64,000 bases of DNA from Myxococcota bacterium. Lineage in GTDB: Bacteria > Myxococcota_A > UBA796. The position numbers were made by a program, and so were the translations under genes. Position 1 is the stretch's first letter. Each line of letters starts with the position of its first letter. Shown here in pieces: positions 42,569 through 51,580 of the stretch. Location: assembly GCA_029251165.1 (NCBI GenBank), contig JAQXDW010000054.1, positions 62,001 to 126,000 of the forward strand. Direction: 5' to 3'. The notes beneath the pieces were generated by a model. That model did no database searches and was not told the DNA's origin. It worked only from the letters and a program-made list of their open reading frames with translations.

Positions 42569-44113
42569 TCAGGGCTGGACACACACCTGCTTGACCAGCT
42601 TCAGAAGCTGCGTGTTCGTGAACGGCTTCTGAATGTAGGGGGTGTCGCGTCTGGGATTGTGCACCTGTCCGCTGATCAGGATCGCACGCCGCGCGAGCTT
42701 TGGCCATCGCTGCTCGATGGTATCGATCAGCTCCTCACCGCCGATTCCAGGCAGTCGGATGTCGGTGATGATGACGTCGAAGTTCTGCCGCGCGATGCGC
42801 TGGATCGCTTCCTCTGCGGAGTGCACTGCGACGATGCGATAGCCCTCTGGAGACATCATCCAGCGCACGGTCTCGCACAGCATCTGGTCATCATCGACCA
42901 CCAACATGCTTCGGTTCTCGCCGGTCGGCAGCGACTGGTGTGAGGGCGGCTTGACTGGGAACGACAGCAGGTACCGGGTACCGATGTGGGGGCGGTTCTC
43001 TACCCGCAGCCAGCCGCCATGCTCCCGAACCAGAACCCAGGTGATCGCCAGCGGCAGCCCGACGACCGGATCAGGCATCGCGCGCTCATCGACACGGGCG
43101 AGGTCGAGGGCCTCGAGCTGCGCGTGAGAGAGCCCCTTGCCTTCGTCTTCGACCGAGATTCGGACCTCGCCGCTGGCGCTGAGGACCGCTGCAACCGTGA
43201 CCAGTCGGCCCTGTGGTGTGGCATCAACAGCCAGAACGAGGAGATTGGAGAGCACCTGTCGCAGCTGGCGGGGATCGGCATTGAGCCGCATTCCCCTCGG
43301 CTCGATCTCCACCACGATACGCACCCGCTCCCGACGACGCCCGAGGTCTCCGATCGCTTCGTTGATGATGGTGGCGAGGACGATGTTCTTGTGGTGAGGC
43401 AGCTGAGGGGCTGCGATGGTCTGGAGATTCTGAATGATGCCGCCGATCCGCAGGCACTGCTCTCGGAGCGTCGTGAGCTGCCGCTGCAGCATCGCTGGAT
43501 CGATCTTCGGACTGGACAGCAGCAGCTCAATGCGGCCCTGGAGCACCGCGAGGGGATTGGAGATCCCGTAGGCAAGGTCCGCAGCAAGGTTTCCGATGTT
43601 TGCCAGCCCACGAGACTTCTGCAGCTCTTCTTCGAGGCGGTGAAAGCGGGTGGCGTCTCGGAGAATCAGCAGGATGAGCGAGTCCGAGATGCGGCTGACG
43701 GAGAACCGCATGCGGCGACCATCCACCAGCACCACGACACTGTCGCTGACCCCCTCAAATCCTGACCACAGCAGGCCAACCAGGGCAGTCCCGCTCTCCA
43801 CCTCCAGCAGCGCAGACAGCTCGGTAGAGATCAAGGCAGAGAGCGGACGGCCTAATGCTAGCTGACCGCTGGTGTTGACCGCAAGAATGCGCGCGCGAGC
43901 GTCAAGAGTGAGCACAACGTCAGCGCTTCGCTCATACAGCGCGCGGTAGTAAGCCCTCAGAAGCTTCCATGCCTGCTTCGCTTCTAACGCCCCACCATCA
44001 GCCGCCAGCAGCGAGAGCACTGGGCGAAGTGACGCATAATCCTCACTCTTCAGAGCCTGAAGGAGCAGTTGTGCGAGAGCAGACTCAATGTCGGTGGGCC
44101 GCATGTCGTCCAC
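42569..44113 (-). CDS. Hybrid histidine-kinase-like protein lacking the phospho-histidine, with intact receiver
   Basis: About 514 aa. A PAS-like domain (LYERSADVVLTLDARARILA) precedes a HisKA-like helix whose H-box reads LAADLAYGISNPLAVLQ, with Tyr-Gly where His-Glu is expected. The ATPase domain keeps VEDEGKGLS but its N-box reads NLLVLAVDATP, losing the Mg-binding Asn, and the G2 box is VGLPLAI. The C-terminal receiver is complete: VVDDDQ, Asp in IITDIRLPG, and Lys in IQKPF. No membrane helix. It starts at GTG 44113 (GGAGGAG 2-5 nt away) or ATG 44104. Autophosphorylation is unlikely; it may serve as a phosphate acceptor or scaffold. Confidence 0.84.
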   Translation of the reverse strand: MDDMRPTDIESALAQLLLQALKSEDYASLRPVLSLLAADGGALEAKQAWKLLRAYYRALYERSADVVLTLDARARILAVNTSGQLALGRPLSALISTELSALLEVESGTALVGLLWSGFEGVSDSVVVLVDGRRMRFSVSRISDSLILLILRDATRFHRLEEELQKSRGLANIGNLAADLAYGISNPLAVLQGRIELLLSSPKIDPAMLQRQLTTLREQCLRIGGIIQNLQTIAAPQLPHHKNIVLATIINEAIGDLGRRRERVRIVVEIEPRGMRLNADPRQLRQVLSNLLVLAVDATPQGRLVTVAAVLSASGEVRISVEDEGKGLSHAQLEALDLARVDERAMPDPVVGLPLAITWVLVREHGGWLRVENRPHIGTRYLLSFPVKPPSHQSLPTGENRSMLVVDDDQMLCETVRWMMSPEGYRIVAVHSAEEAIQRIARQNFDVIITDIRLPGIGGEELIDTIEQRWPKLARRAILISGQVHNPRRDTPYIQKPFTNTQLLKLVKQVCVQP

Positions 44114-44171
44114 GGCTCCTCCGGGGGATGCATTCTCCGCCAGTATACCGTACTGCGGTCTCTGCTCGGAG

Positions 44172-44669
44172 CTACAGCTTGACGCAGACGGCTTCTCCCT
44201 CGATGTGAACCGCATAGACCGGCACCGTCACCTCAGGGTTGGTCTGACAGGAGCCATCGCTGACATCAAACGACCAGCCATGGTACGGACAGCGCAGGAG
44301 CCCGCCGGACAGCTCACCCTCGCCCAGCGGACCGCCGGCATGCGGGCAGGAGTTGCTGACCGCGTGATACTCGCCATCGACATTGCAGACGGCAATGGCC
44401 GTCCCGCCGATGATGACCTCCGTCACTTCACCAGGCGTCAGGGCGTCTTTGTGGAGGACGACCTCGTAGCCGTCGGGAGGATTGACATCCCGAGGGGGCT
44501 CCATCTTGTTGGCACCGCCGGCAATGACACCGCCAGAGATCGGCTCTGAAGAGGGTGCGGAGTAGGAGGAGTCTGGAGAGGTATCCACGACAGTACCGCC
44601 AAATGTTCGGCGAATCTTCGAGCGGATACCATCCTCTCTTCCAACCAGGATGATCTTGAGAATCCCCAT
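44172..44669 (-). CDS. Rieske [2Fe-2S] ferredoxin-like protein with N-terminal extension
   Basis: 165 aa. The C-terminal 95 residues form a Rieske domain with CPHAGGPLGEG and CPYHGW binding the cluster through two Cys and two His. The first 70 residues are unlike Rieske ferredoxins and low in complexity (GGTVVDTSPDSSYSAPSSEP). GGAGG lies 6 nt before the ATG ending at 44669. It precedes the histidine-kinase-like gene by 58 nt and could feed electrons to an oxygenase located elsewhere. Confidence 0.88.
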   Translation of the reverse strand: MGILKIILVGREDGIRSKIRRTFGGTVVDTSPDSSYSAPSSEPISGGVIAGGANKMEPPRDVNPPDGYEVVLHKDALTPGEVTEVIIGGTAIAVCNVDGEYHAVSNSCPHAGGPLGEGELSGGLLRCPYHGWSFDVSDGSCQTNPEVTVPVYAVHIEGEAVCVKL

Positions 44670-44839
44670 CGCAGCCTCCAGTACGGACCTCTCATAGCAC
44701 AGCCCGAGGAGGACGGGCATAAGACTGAGGTGCAGGCGTTGTTTAAGATTTATTCGTTGGTGAAGGCGCCTCAAAAAAAGAGGCTCAGGGGTGATCCAAA
44801 CGGTTCTTTCTCACGTAGGAAAGCCGCCACTCCTGCGCT

Positions 44840-45352
44840 ATGCTGTGCCACATGCCAAGGTTGATTCTCACTGTGTCATTTCTGCTAGTCCTCGCCTGCC
44901 AAGCCCCGCCGCTGCCCGAATCCATCACGGACACCGCCGAGGAGGGAGACGTCCTGCCCAGCTTGTCCTTTATCTTCCCGCAGAGCGCTGGAGACACCAC
45001 GGTCTACTGTCCCGATCTCGTCTTCGCAGTCGACATCGACAATTGGGAAGTGGTCCCCTACGAAGACGGCCAGCAAGCCGAGGATGATCGCGGGCACTGG
45101 CACCTCAAGGACAGCACCGGCAAGTACCTCGCGGTGGCGACCGACTCGTGGTGGCCGGTGAGCATTGGTCCTGCAGAAGACTTTCCTGTTCCGACCTTCA
45201 CGGTCCTCAACGCTGTGCTCGCCAACCACGACCACAACGAGCTGAACACCGCTGTCTACCCGGACGCAGCAGCGACCCTGGAGCTCTACGTCGGAGCGGT
45301 CGAGGGCTGCATCGGCGGAGGCAGCGGGACCGACACCGGAATGGGGTACTGA
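44840..45352 (+). CDS. Small lipoprotein of unknown function
   Basis: 170 aa. Signal peptide with lipobox LVLAC; start at ATG 44840 or, more like a signal peptide, ATG 44852 (MPRLILTVSFLLVLAC). The mature part is acidic with Trp/His-rich patches (RGHWHLKDSTGKYLAV) and ends in Gly/Thr-rich GGGSGTDTGMGY. Its stop overlaps the start of a Ser/Thr kinase gene (TGATG), so the two are probably cotranslated. Confidence 0.72.
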   Translation: MLCHMPRLILTVSFLLVLACQAPPLPESITDTAEEGDVLPSLSFIFPQSAGDTTVYCPDLVFAVDIDNWEVVPYEDGQQAEDDRGHWHLKDSTGKYLAVATDSWWPVSIGPAEDFPVPTFTVLNAVLANHDHNELNTAVYPDAAATLELYVGAVEGCIGGGSGTDTGMGY

Positions 45353-46938
45353 TGGGAGAGCGCCGGCGCTTTGAGCTGGTCCGAGAGCTAGGCTCCGGAA
45401 CATTCGGAACAGTCTTCCTGGCAGACATGGTCTCGTTGGGGGGCTTCCGCAAGCGCGTCGCCCTCAAGATGCTCAATCCGCAGTGGGAAGAAGGCAGCGA
45501 CGCCGGACGCCGGCTGAGAGACGAGGCGAGGCTCCTCGGACGGCTGCGTCACCGCCACATCGTCTCCGTCGACGACCTCGTGCGACTTAATGGCAGCTGG
45601 ACCGTGGTGATGGAGTACGTGCCTGGCGTCGACTTAGAGCGGCTCATCCGTGGCGCCAACACCAAGAGCACCGCCATCCCCATGGCGCCGTCGCTCGACA
45701 TCATCGCGGCGGTCGCAGAGGCCCTCCGCGTGGCCTACGATGGCGGGCTCGACGGAGAGACGCTCCAGGTCATTCACCGGGACATAAAGCCCTCCAACAT
45801 CCTCCTGACCCCAGAGGGAGACGTCAAAGTCCTCGACTTCGGCATCGCCTCCGCCAGCTTCCAGGGGCGAGAGGCAAAGACCGATCGGGTCCGGTTCGGC
45901 TCGATTCCTTACATGTCTCCCGAGCGGGTCCTCGGCGAGCCAGAGATCCCCGCTGGAGATGTCTATGCCCTGGGCTGCGTCCTCTATGAGCTGCTGCTCG
46001 GCCGCCGTCTCGGTCGCGCGGAGCTTGGTCCAGCCCGGCAAGAAGCCCAGGTCTCAGAGGCCCTCCAGGTCCTCCAGAATGAGCTGGAGTCAACGCCTCA
46101 GGAGCTTCTGAGGCTGATTGAAGACTGCCTGGAGTACGACGTCGAGAACCGACCAAGCGCCGGAGATGTCGCCAGCCGAGCCCGTGCGCTTGGTCGTACG
46201 CTGAGCGGAGATGGACTGCATGCCTTCGCCAGAGAATTCGTACCCGCCGTCCTCGAAAAGACCCCGCAGCCAGCCGCGCACGGCATCTACTCTGAGGAGC
46301 TGGTCCCGCCTGACGAGCAAAGGGGCTCCCACCCCACCCTCGTCCTACCCAACGCCCTGAGCACCGCCCCCTCAGACGGCGCGACTACACCCCCAACATC
46401 ACCACGGGAAAATGGTGTCCTCCAGTACCTCATCGTCGGTGTGGGGCTGGCAATGCTGGCGAGCGTGCTGCTCTTCGGACTGGGCATGTTCTGGTATCAG
46501 ACCCGCTCTCCGACCACGACCACGACCACCACTCCCGTCAACACGCCGGTGACGGCACCTCCAGCCACACCGCAGTTCGAGCAGCCGCCGGAAGAAGCCC
46601 TCCCGCCAGCGGAGCCCGTCGCAGCAGAGCCCGTCGCAGCGGAGCCCGTCGCAGCCACTCCTCAGCCGGTCGCGGCTGCTGAAGAGCACAGCGCAGCAGA
46701 GGCCTCTCGGATCCGCTCGGTGAAGTTCACCGCTCCTGCAGGCGCCACTGCCATCTCCGCCCAGTGCGGAGACGTGTTCAGCGAGGGGACAGGCTCTGTC
46801 AACCTCCGCAACATTCCAGCGGGCAGCTGCTCGGTGACCACCACTGTTGACGGCTCCTCAACCTCCACCACCCTCACCGTCGCGCGCCCCACTGGGTTCA
46901 CCTGTGCTCTCGACGGAGGCGCGCTGACTTGTCGCTGA
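45352..46938 (+). CDS. Transmembrane Ser/Thr protein kinase (PknB-like), catalytically intact
   Basis: 528 aa. The kinase domain (residues 7-275) has ELGSGTFGTVFLA, VALKML with the catalytic Lys, HRDIKPSNILL, VLDFGIAS and YMSPERV. After a juxtamembrane linker comes one helix (YLIVGVGLAMLASVLLFGLGMF, about 360-381), a Thr/Pro-rich spacer with three PVAAE repeats, and a roughly 70-residue extracytoplasmic beta domain containing three Cys. It probably senses an envelope signal. Coupled to the lipoprotein upstream and the outer-membrane protein downstream. Confidence 0.92.
   Translation: MGERRRFELVRELGSGTFGTVFLADMVSLGGFRKRVALKMLNPQWEEGSDAGRRLRDEARLLGRLRHRHIVSVDDLVRLNGSWTVVMEYVPGVDLERLIRGANTKSTAIPMAPSLDIIAAVAEALRVAYDGGLDGETLQVIHRDIKPSNILLTPEGDVKVLDFGIASASFQGREAKTDRVRFGSIPYMSPERVLGEPEIPAGDVYALGCVLYELLLGRRLGRAELGPARQEAQVSEALQVLQNELESTPQELLRLIEDCLEYDVENRPSAGDVASRARALGRTLSGDGLHAFAREFVPAVLEKTPQPAAHGIYSEELVPPDEQRGSHPTLVLPNALSTAPSDGATTPPTSPRENGVLQYLIVGVGLAMLASVLLFGLGMFWYQTRSPTTTTTTTPVNTPVTAPPATPQFEQPPEEALPPAEPVAAEPVAAEPVAATPQPVAAAEEHSAAEASRIRSVKFTAPAGATAISAQCGDVFSEGTGSVNLRNIPAGSCSVTTTVDGSSTSTTLTVARPTGFTCALDGGALTCR
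46612..46656 (+). repeat. Three 15-bp in-frame repeats encoding PVAAE
   Basis: GAGCCCGTCGCAGC followed by a variable base occurs three times in tandem in the periplasmic spacer of the kinase. Slippage could alter spacer length. Confidence 0.75.
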
Positions 46939-48326
46939 TTCTTCTCACGCTCGCCGAGGCCATGGCTGACGGAACCGCCATCTGGCTGTCCACCACCCCC
47001 GACCCCACCCTCGATCCGACCGCAACTCATATCCCCGCAGACAACCTCCTCCCGCCTCCGGCTTGGACCGACGAGGATGCTCGGGCGATCGAGAACCTCG
47101 CGACAGAGCTGGCCGAGGTCGAGCCGATGCTCAATGTCTTCGACGGTGAGCTGCAGATCATGCTGCGCCTGGAGCAGGCGCTCAGTCACATCGAGGTGGT
47201 GCGCCCCGAGGATCGCGATCTCATCTATCGGGTGCTGCTGTTCCAGGGACTCGCGGTCAGCCGCTACTTCCAAGACGGGCTGGCGACGGAGGATGGCGCG
47301 GAGAGCTACCGAACGGTCCTCATCCGTGCAGTGGAGGTCCGCCCCTGGATCGACGCCATCGCCTTCGACTCTCAGCGGAAGCCTGGACTGGATGAGATCC
47401 CAGAGGAGCCGGAGCTGCTGAAATTTCAGGAGGTCCGCGCCCGCCACCTCCTGCGAGCCACCACGCCCATCTCTGCCGAGGTTCCCGCGGGGACTCGCCT
47501 GGTCATCAACGGTCAGGAAGCGGTCGGCGACACCGTCCAGGTCCTTCCAGGTCGTCACTGGGTATCGCTGACCATCGACGGGATGCCCGTCGCGCACGCA
47601 CAGTCCCTCACCGAGAAGTCCGGTCCGTTCCTCTTCCAGCGCCCCCTGCTCTGGCCTGACCTTGAGGCACTGACCGAGGGCATGTCCTCTGGCTCTGCCA
47701 GCATCGCGCTGAGCACCGCTACGCAGTCTGCGCTCGCCGACTTGGAGGCCCCCGTCATCCTGTATACGGGCGAGGGCCGTATGCGGCAGGCCTACATGGT
47801 CAGCGGCGAGCATGCGACCCCATGGCTCGACACAGAGACCCGCGAGCTCGAATTCAGTTGGCGCCTCTCCGCCGGAACCGGCTGGGTATACGACGGCGAT
47901 TTTTACCTCCAGAATGCCCGCGCGGGGGCGCCCGGAGAGGTCTCCACCGTCAACGCCATCGCCCCCCTCATCTCAGCGGGACTGGAGTGGCGGCTCGGTG
48001 TTCCCGTGATCGGTGTGGGCATCGACACCCTCCTGCCGGTCGGAGAATGGCACGACCTCCCCACTGGCGACACCCGCATCCGCGTCCGGCCGTATCCACA
48101 CCTTGCAGCAGGCGTCGAGAACCTCCAGGTGACCGCCGGACTGCTCCTGCCCTGGCACATCGGGGTCGGCCCGCGCGCTCACCTCACCCTCGTCGAGTCG
48201 CTCGGTCTGACCCTCACGGGTGCATACGCCTACGGGATTCCGGTCTCGCGGTCCCATGAAGACGGCTCGATCTTCACGCCAGAGGCCTCTCAGACCGGGT
48301 GGCTGAGCGTCGGCATCTCTCGGTAG
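46929..48326 (+). CDS. Exported outer-membrane-associated protein of unknown function
   Basis: 465 aa. Starts at a TTG (46929-46931) with GGAGG 9 nt upstream, overlapping the kinase gene by 10 nt. The short signal peptide LSLILLTLAEAMA is followed by a helical region, a PEGA-like segment (VPAGTRLVINGQEAVGDTVQ ... GRHWVSLTIDG), and a C-terminal part with alternating strands typical of outer-membrane barrels (AHLTLVESLGLTLTGAYAYG). Function unknown; it may be the envelope partner of the kinase. Confidence 0.75.
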   Translation: MSLILLTLAEAMADGTAIWLSTTPDPTLDPTATHIPADNLLPPPAWTDEDARAIENLATELAEVEPMLNVFDGELQIMLRLEQALSHIEVVRPEDRDLIYRVLLFQGLAVSRYFQDGLATEDGAESYRTVLIRAVEVRPWIDAIAFDSQRKPGLDEIPEEPELLKFQEVRARHLLRATTPISAEVPAGTRLVINGQEAVGDTVQVLPGRHWVSLTIDGMPVAHAQSLTEKSGPFLFQRPLLWPDLEALTEGMSSGSASIALSTATQSALADLEAPVILYTGEGRMRQAYMVSGEHATPWLDTETRELEFSWRLSAGTGWVYDGDFYLQNARAGAPGEVSTVNAIAPLISAGLEWRLGVPVIGVGIDTLLPVGEWHDLPTGDTRIRVRPYPHLAAGVENLQVTAGLLLPWHIGVGPRAHLTLVESLGLTLTGAYAYGIPVSRSHEDGSIFTPEASQTGWLSVGISR

Positions 48327-48374
48327 GTCGGGTTCAGCTTCTCGACAGGTTTATTTTCCCGGTAGACTGCATCC

Positions 48375-49043
48375 ATGATTCGCGATCGCTTCAAGAAAGC
48401 CGCCCGTCGGGCCGCCATTAAGATCTTCAACATGGAATTCGACACCGAGGAGCGGGATCCCAATGCCCGCGGGGTGGCGGATCCAAACAATTTCGATCCG
48501 ACGGTGATCCCCAAGCTCGTCGACGGTGATGGAGACACCCCCGGCCCCAACCACCGCTACGACATTGGGCGGACCTGGGTGTCTGCGCAGCTCGTCGGCG
48601 GTGTGCCGCCGTTCTTCATCGACATTCGTCCCCCGGATGTCGCTGCTGCCGGCATCCTCCCCGGTGCCATCCTGATGAGCGGTGACGCCGTCAAGCAGCG
48701 CACGAATCGCCTCCCCGCTGATCGGGCCGAGCGAGTGACCATCTACGATCAGACCGGCGAGCTGGGCTCTGCAGAGATCGCTGCCTGGCTGCGGGAGCAG
48801 GGCTGGACCATGGCGCGGCGCCTCCAGGGTGGCTACGCCGAGTGGCTGGAGCAGGGCGAGACCATCAGCCAGCTCGATGCCCTCCCGAATGCCCCGCGCC
48901 AGATCGGCCAGCCCGTGAAGCTCACCGATGGTCGCAATGGGCACATCCACTCTGTGGAGGCCTCCGGCAGCGGCTTCTCATACTCCGTCTGGGTCGCTGG
49001 GACTGTGGAGGGTCCGCTGGGAGATGATGCGCTGGCTGACTGA
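48375..49043 (+). CDS. Rhodanese-like domain protein lacking the catalytic cysteine
   Basis: 222 aa. Basic N-terminus, then a rhodanese fold (FFIDIRPPDVAAAGILPGAI ... ERVTIYDQTGELGS ... LREQGWTMARRLQGGYAEWL). The active-site loop normally reads CxxGxRS; here it is DQTGELGS, so Asp replaces Cys and sulfur transfer is excluded. The C-terminal 40 residues form a small beta module. It overlaps the lytic transglycosylase start by 20 nt. Confidence 0.82.
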   Translation: MIRDRFKKAARRAAIKIFNMEFDTEERDPNARGVADPNNFDPTVIPKLVDGDGDTPGPNHRYDIGRTWVSAQLVGGVPPFFIDIRPPDVAAAGILPGAILMSGDAVKQRTNRLPADRAERVTIYDQTGELGSAEIAAWLREQGWTMARRLQGGYAEWLEQGETISQLDALPNAPRQIGQPVKLTDGRNGHIHSVEASGSGFSYSVWVAGTVEGPLGDDALAD

Positions 49044-51576
49044 GCTGCTCCTCCTGAGCGCACCGGCCTCAGCAGCGCCCGACGCAGCACCTCCTGCGAC
49101 GGTCGGAATGGTGCTGCCGGTTGCCCCCTCCTCGCCTCCAGGTGTGGTCTCCATGCTCCCCGACGATCCCCTCGATCTGGCGCGCCAGCGCTGGGTCCAG
49201 GGAGACGCAGCCGGTGTGATCACAATTATAGAGCCGTGGATGGAGAGTCGCGGTCCTCGCGGACGCACACGAGATGCGGCAAACCTGCTCATCGGCATGG
49301 CGCAGCTTGAGCTGGGCAATCCCAACCTCGCCTCCGCCCACTTCTACAAGGTCCGCCGCTCCGGAGGCCCGCTGGCTTCGTATGGAGCCTGGTACGAAGC
49401 CGTCGCCGACCACCGTCGCGGCCGCCACCTCGTCGCAGCACGAGAATGTGCAGAGTACCGAAAGAACTGGCCTGACGACTTCTATGCCGATGAGTGTCTC
49501 GTACTGATGGGTGACGCCTATGGGGCTGCAGGACATTCCTCCTCGGCAGCCACGGCCTACAGCACCTACCTCGAAGAGCACCCCGACAGTCCTCGCGAGG
49601 AGGAGCTGAAGCTGGCGCATGTCCTCGCGCTCTCCGAGCATGCGCCTGCAGCAGCCATTCCCCGACTCCATGAGCTGATGCTCAGCCACATCTACCCCTC
49701 TACAGATCTCGCCGCGAGAAGTGCCCTGGCTCGGCTGGAGGATGCCGGCTTCGACGTCGCCCTCCCCGACGACCCCCGTTCCCAGATGCAGCGAGCAAAC
49801 TCTCTTCGTCGAAGCGGACAGTTCGAGGCATCCTGGGCCGCGTTTGAGGCACTCTCGGAGCTGGCTGAGACCGACGCAACGGTCGCGAGCTGGGTCGCGA
49901 GCAACGAGGGGCGCATGTCGTGGGGCAACCGCCGCTACGATGTCTATGCCGAGATCCACGCCGAAGACTACGCCGAGAAGCCGGACGCGGAGACCGCCTG
50001 GAAGATCTTCCGCGCCTACACCCGCCAAGGGCTGTGGGACAAGGCCGTCGAGATCGGCCTCATCGCGATGGAGAACCACAAGACCCACTTCCGCTGGCGA
50101 AACGCCGATGCGCAGATCGCGCGCGCGGAGATGCTGTCTGGAGACTTCGCGGCTGCAAGCGCACGATACGGCACGCTCTCTGGAACCGATGCACGATTCT
50201 ATGCGGCATTCTGCGCCTACAAAGTTGAGGAATGGGATCTCGCGCAGTCTCGATTCGATGCGGTCATTCGGGGCGGTGGACACTGGAAGGCCGCCGGGTA
50301 CTACTGGCGTGCGGCAGTGCACGATGCCTTAGAGCTTCCTGAGGCTGCCGCGGCCGATCGCGCGGCCGCGATCGCAGCCGATCGCTCGGGCTGGTACTGG
50401 CTCCTCCAGCAGCAGCCTCCCGAGGGTGAGGGCTGGGTCGCCCGAGACGGACGCTGGCACGGCGGCTCCGATCCGACCCTGCCGATCTGGTCGATTCCAG
50501 AGCCGGTCGCCACCACCGCGACAGGATGGTGGCCCGATTCGTTTCCGATCCTCACCCTCGACGGCAAGAGCCGACAGGGACTCACGACTCCTGCAGCTGC
50601 CGAGGTCGACTGGTCGGCGCTCAAGTGGGGGGTCTCACGGCCAGCGGTCGAGGCACCGCCTCCGCCAGACCTCCCCGCCACCACGGCGCTCAGCCAGCCG
50701 ACCACCATCGGCGGACTCCCCGATGGCTACACTGCCTGCAAGTGGTTTGACCCAGGCGCCGCGATGGCCGTCCTCTACCGCTCAGCAGAGCAGAACAAGA
50801 CAACGTGGCCTGCGCTTCGCACCATCTACGATCTGGCCAATGCAGGTCAGTACGGCGAGGCCGCCCGGCTGCTTGGGCCGATCTATAAGGAGGCTCGGGC
50901 CGGCACCGGTCCCAGCTTCTCCAATGCGATCTGGCGAGACATCTTCCTCGCGGTCAGAGACCACCACAACGCCTCGCGCTCCTGCGCCGGTCTCGGTCGC
51001 TCCGATCCCGATGAGGCTGCCCGAGAGGCTGCGCTGCGGCTGGCCTACCCGATGGTGCGTCCTCCAGAGCTGTTCCAGCACAGCCAGTCGTTCGACATCG
51101 ACCCATTCCTGCTCATGGGCATCATGCGCCAGGAGAGCACCTACCAGGAGTTCGTCGTCAGCCACGCTGGCGCGATCGGCCTCATCCAGGTCATGCCCAG
51201 CACCGGCGCGCGGGTGGCTGCGCTGATGGGCGAGCATCGCTACTCTCCGGGAGATCTGGAGAACCCAACGGTCAACATCCGCTATGGAGCCTTCTACCTC
51301 TCCAAGCTGCTCGATCGGTTCGACGGGGTGTACCCCCTGGCGGTGGGAAGCTACAACGGCGGTCCCCACAACGTCTCTCGGTGGATGCGACAGCTCGGCG
51401 ATACAGTCAGCCTCGCGGAGTACGTCGAGCTGATCCAGTACGACGAGACACGGGACTACGTCAAGAAGGTATCAGGCCACTACGCTCGCTATGCCGACCT
51501 GTATGGTCCAGCGGGTGCTGGGCTGATCATCCACGACGCGCCGCTCGGAGACGATCCCTCCGTGATCGACTTCTGA
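49024..51576 (+). CDS. Slt70-like soluble lytic murein transglycosylase
   Basis: 850 aa. Signal peptide MMRWLTELLLLSAPASAA. A very long helical TPR-like region (about 100-660) probably forms the ring seen in Slt70. The C-terminal SLT domain has PFLLMGIMRQESTYQE with the catalytic Glu, GAIGLIQVMPSTG, and AVGSYNGGPHNVSRW. It cleaves the glycan strands of peptidoglycan with 1,6-anhydro ring formation. The N-terminal region is longer than in E. coli Slt70 (about 640 aa total). Last gene of the kinase/envelope unit. Confidence 0.92.
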   Translation: MMRWLTELLLLSAPASAAPDAAPPATVGMVLPVAPSSPPGVVSMLPDDPLDLARQRWVQGDAAGVITIIEPWMESRGPRGRTRDAANLLIGMAQLELGNPNLASAHFYKVRRSGGPLASYGAWYEAVADHRRGRHLVAARECAEYRKNWPDDFYADECLVLMGDAYGAAGHSSSAATAYSTYLEEHPDSPREEELKLAHVLALSEHAPAAAIPRLHELMLSHIYPSTDLAARSALARLEDAGFDVALPDDPRSQMQRANSLRRSGQFEASWAAFEALSELAETDATVASWVASNEGRMSWGNRRYDVYAEIHAEDYAEKPDAETAWKIFRAYTRQGLWDKAVEIGLIAMENHKTHFRWRNADAQIARAEMLSGDFAAASARYGTLSGTDARFYAAFCAYKVEEWDLAQSRFDAVIRGGGHWKAAGYYWRAAVHDALELPEAAAADRAAAIAADRSGWYWLLQQQPPEGEGWVARDGRWHGGSDPTLPIWSIPEPVATTATGWWPDSFPILTLDGKSRQGLTTPAAAEVDWSALKWGVSRPAVEAPPPPDLPATTALSQPTTIGGLPDGYTACKWFDPGAAMAVLYRSAEQNKTTWPALRTIYDLANAGQYGEAARLLGPIYKEARAGTGPSFSNAIWRDIFLAVRDHHNASRSCAGLGRSDPDEAAREAALRLAYPMVRPPELFQHSQSFDIDPFLLMGIMRQESTYQEFVVSHAGAIGLIQVMPSTGARVAALMGEHRYSPGDLENPTVNIRYGAFYLSKLLDRFDGVYPLAVGSYNGGPHNVSRWMRQLGDTVSLAEYVELIQYDETRDYVKKVSGHYARYADLYGPAGAGLIIHDAPLGDDPSVIDF

Positions 51577-51580
51577 GGGA

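Noticed and set aside
44768-44784. GCCTC-A7-GAGGC as a terminator
   Set aside because: The A-run is in the loop, not downstream of the stem; the 5-bp stem alone is too weak to call.
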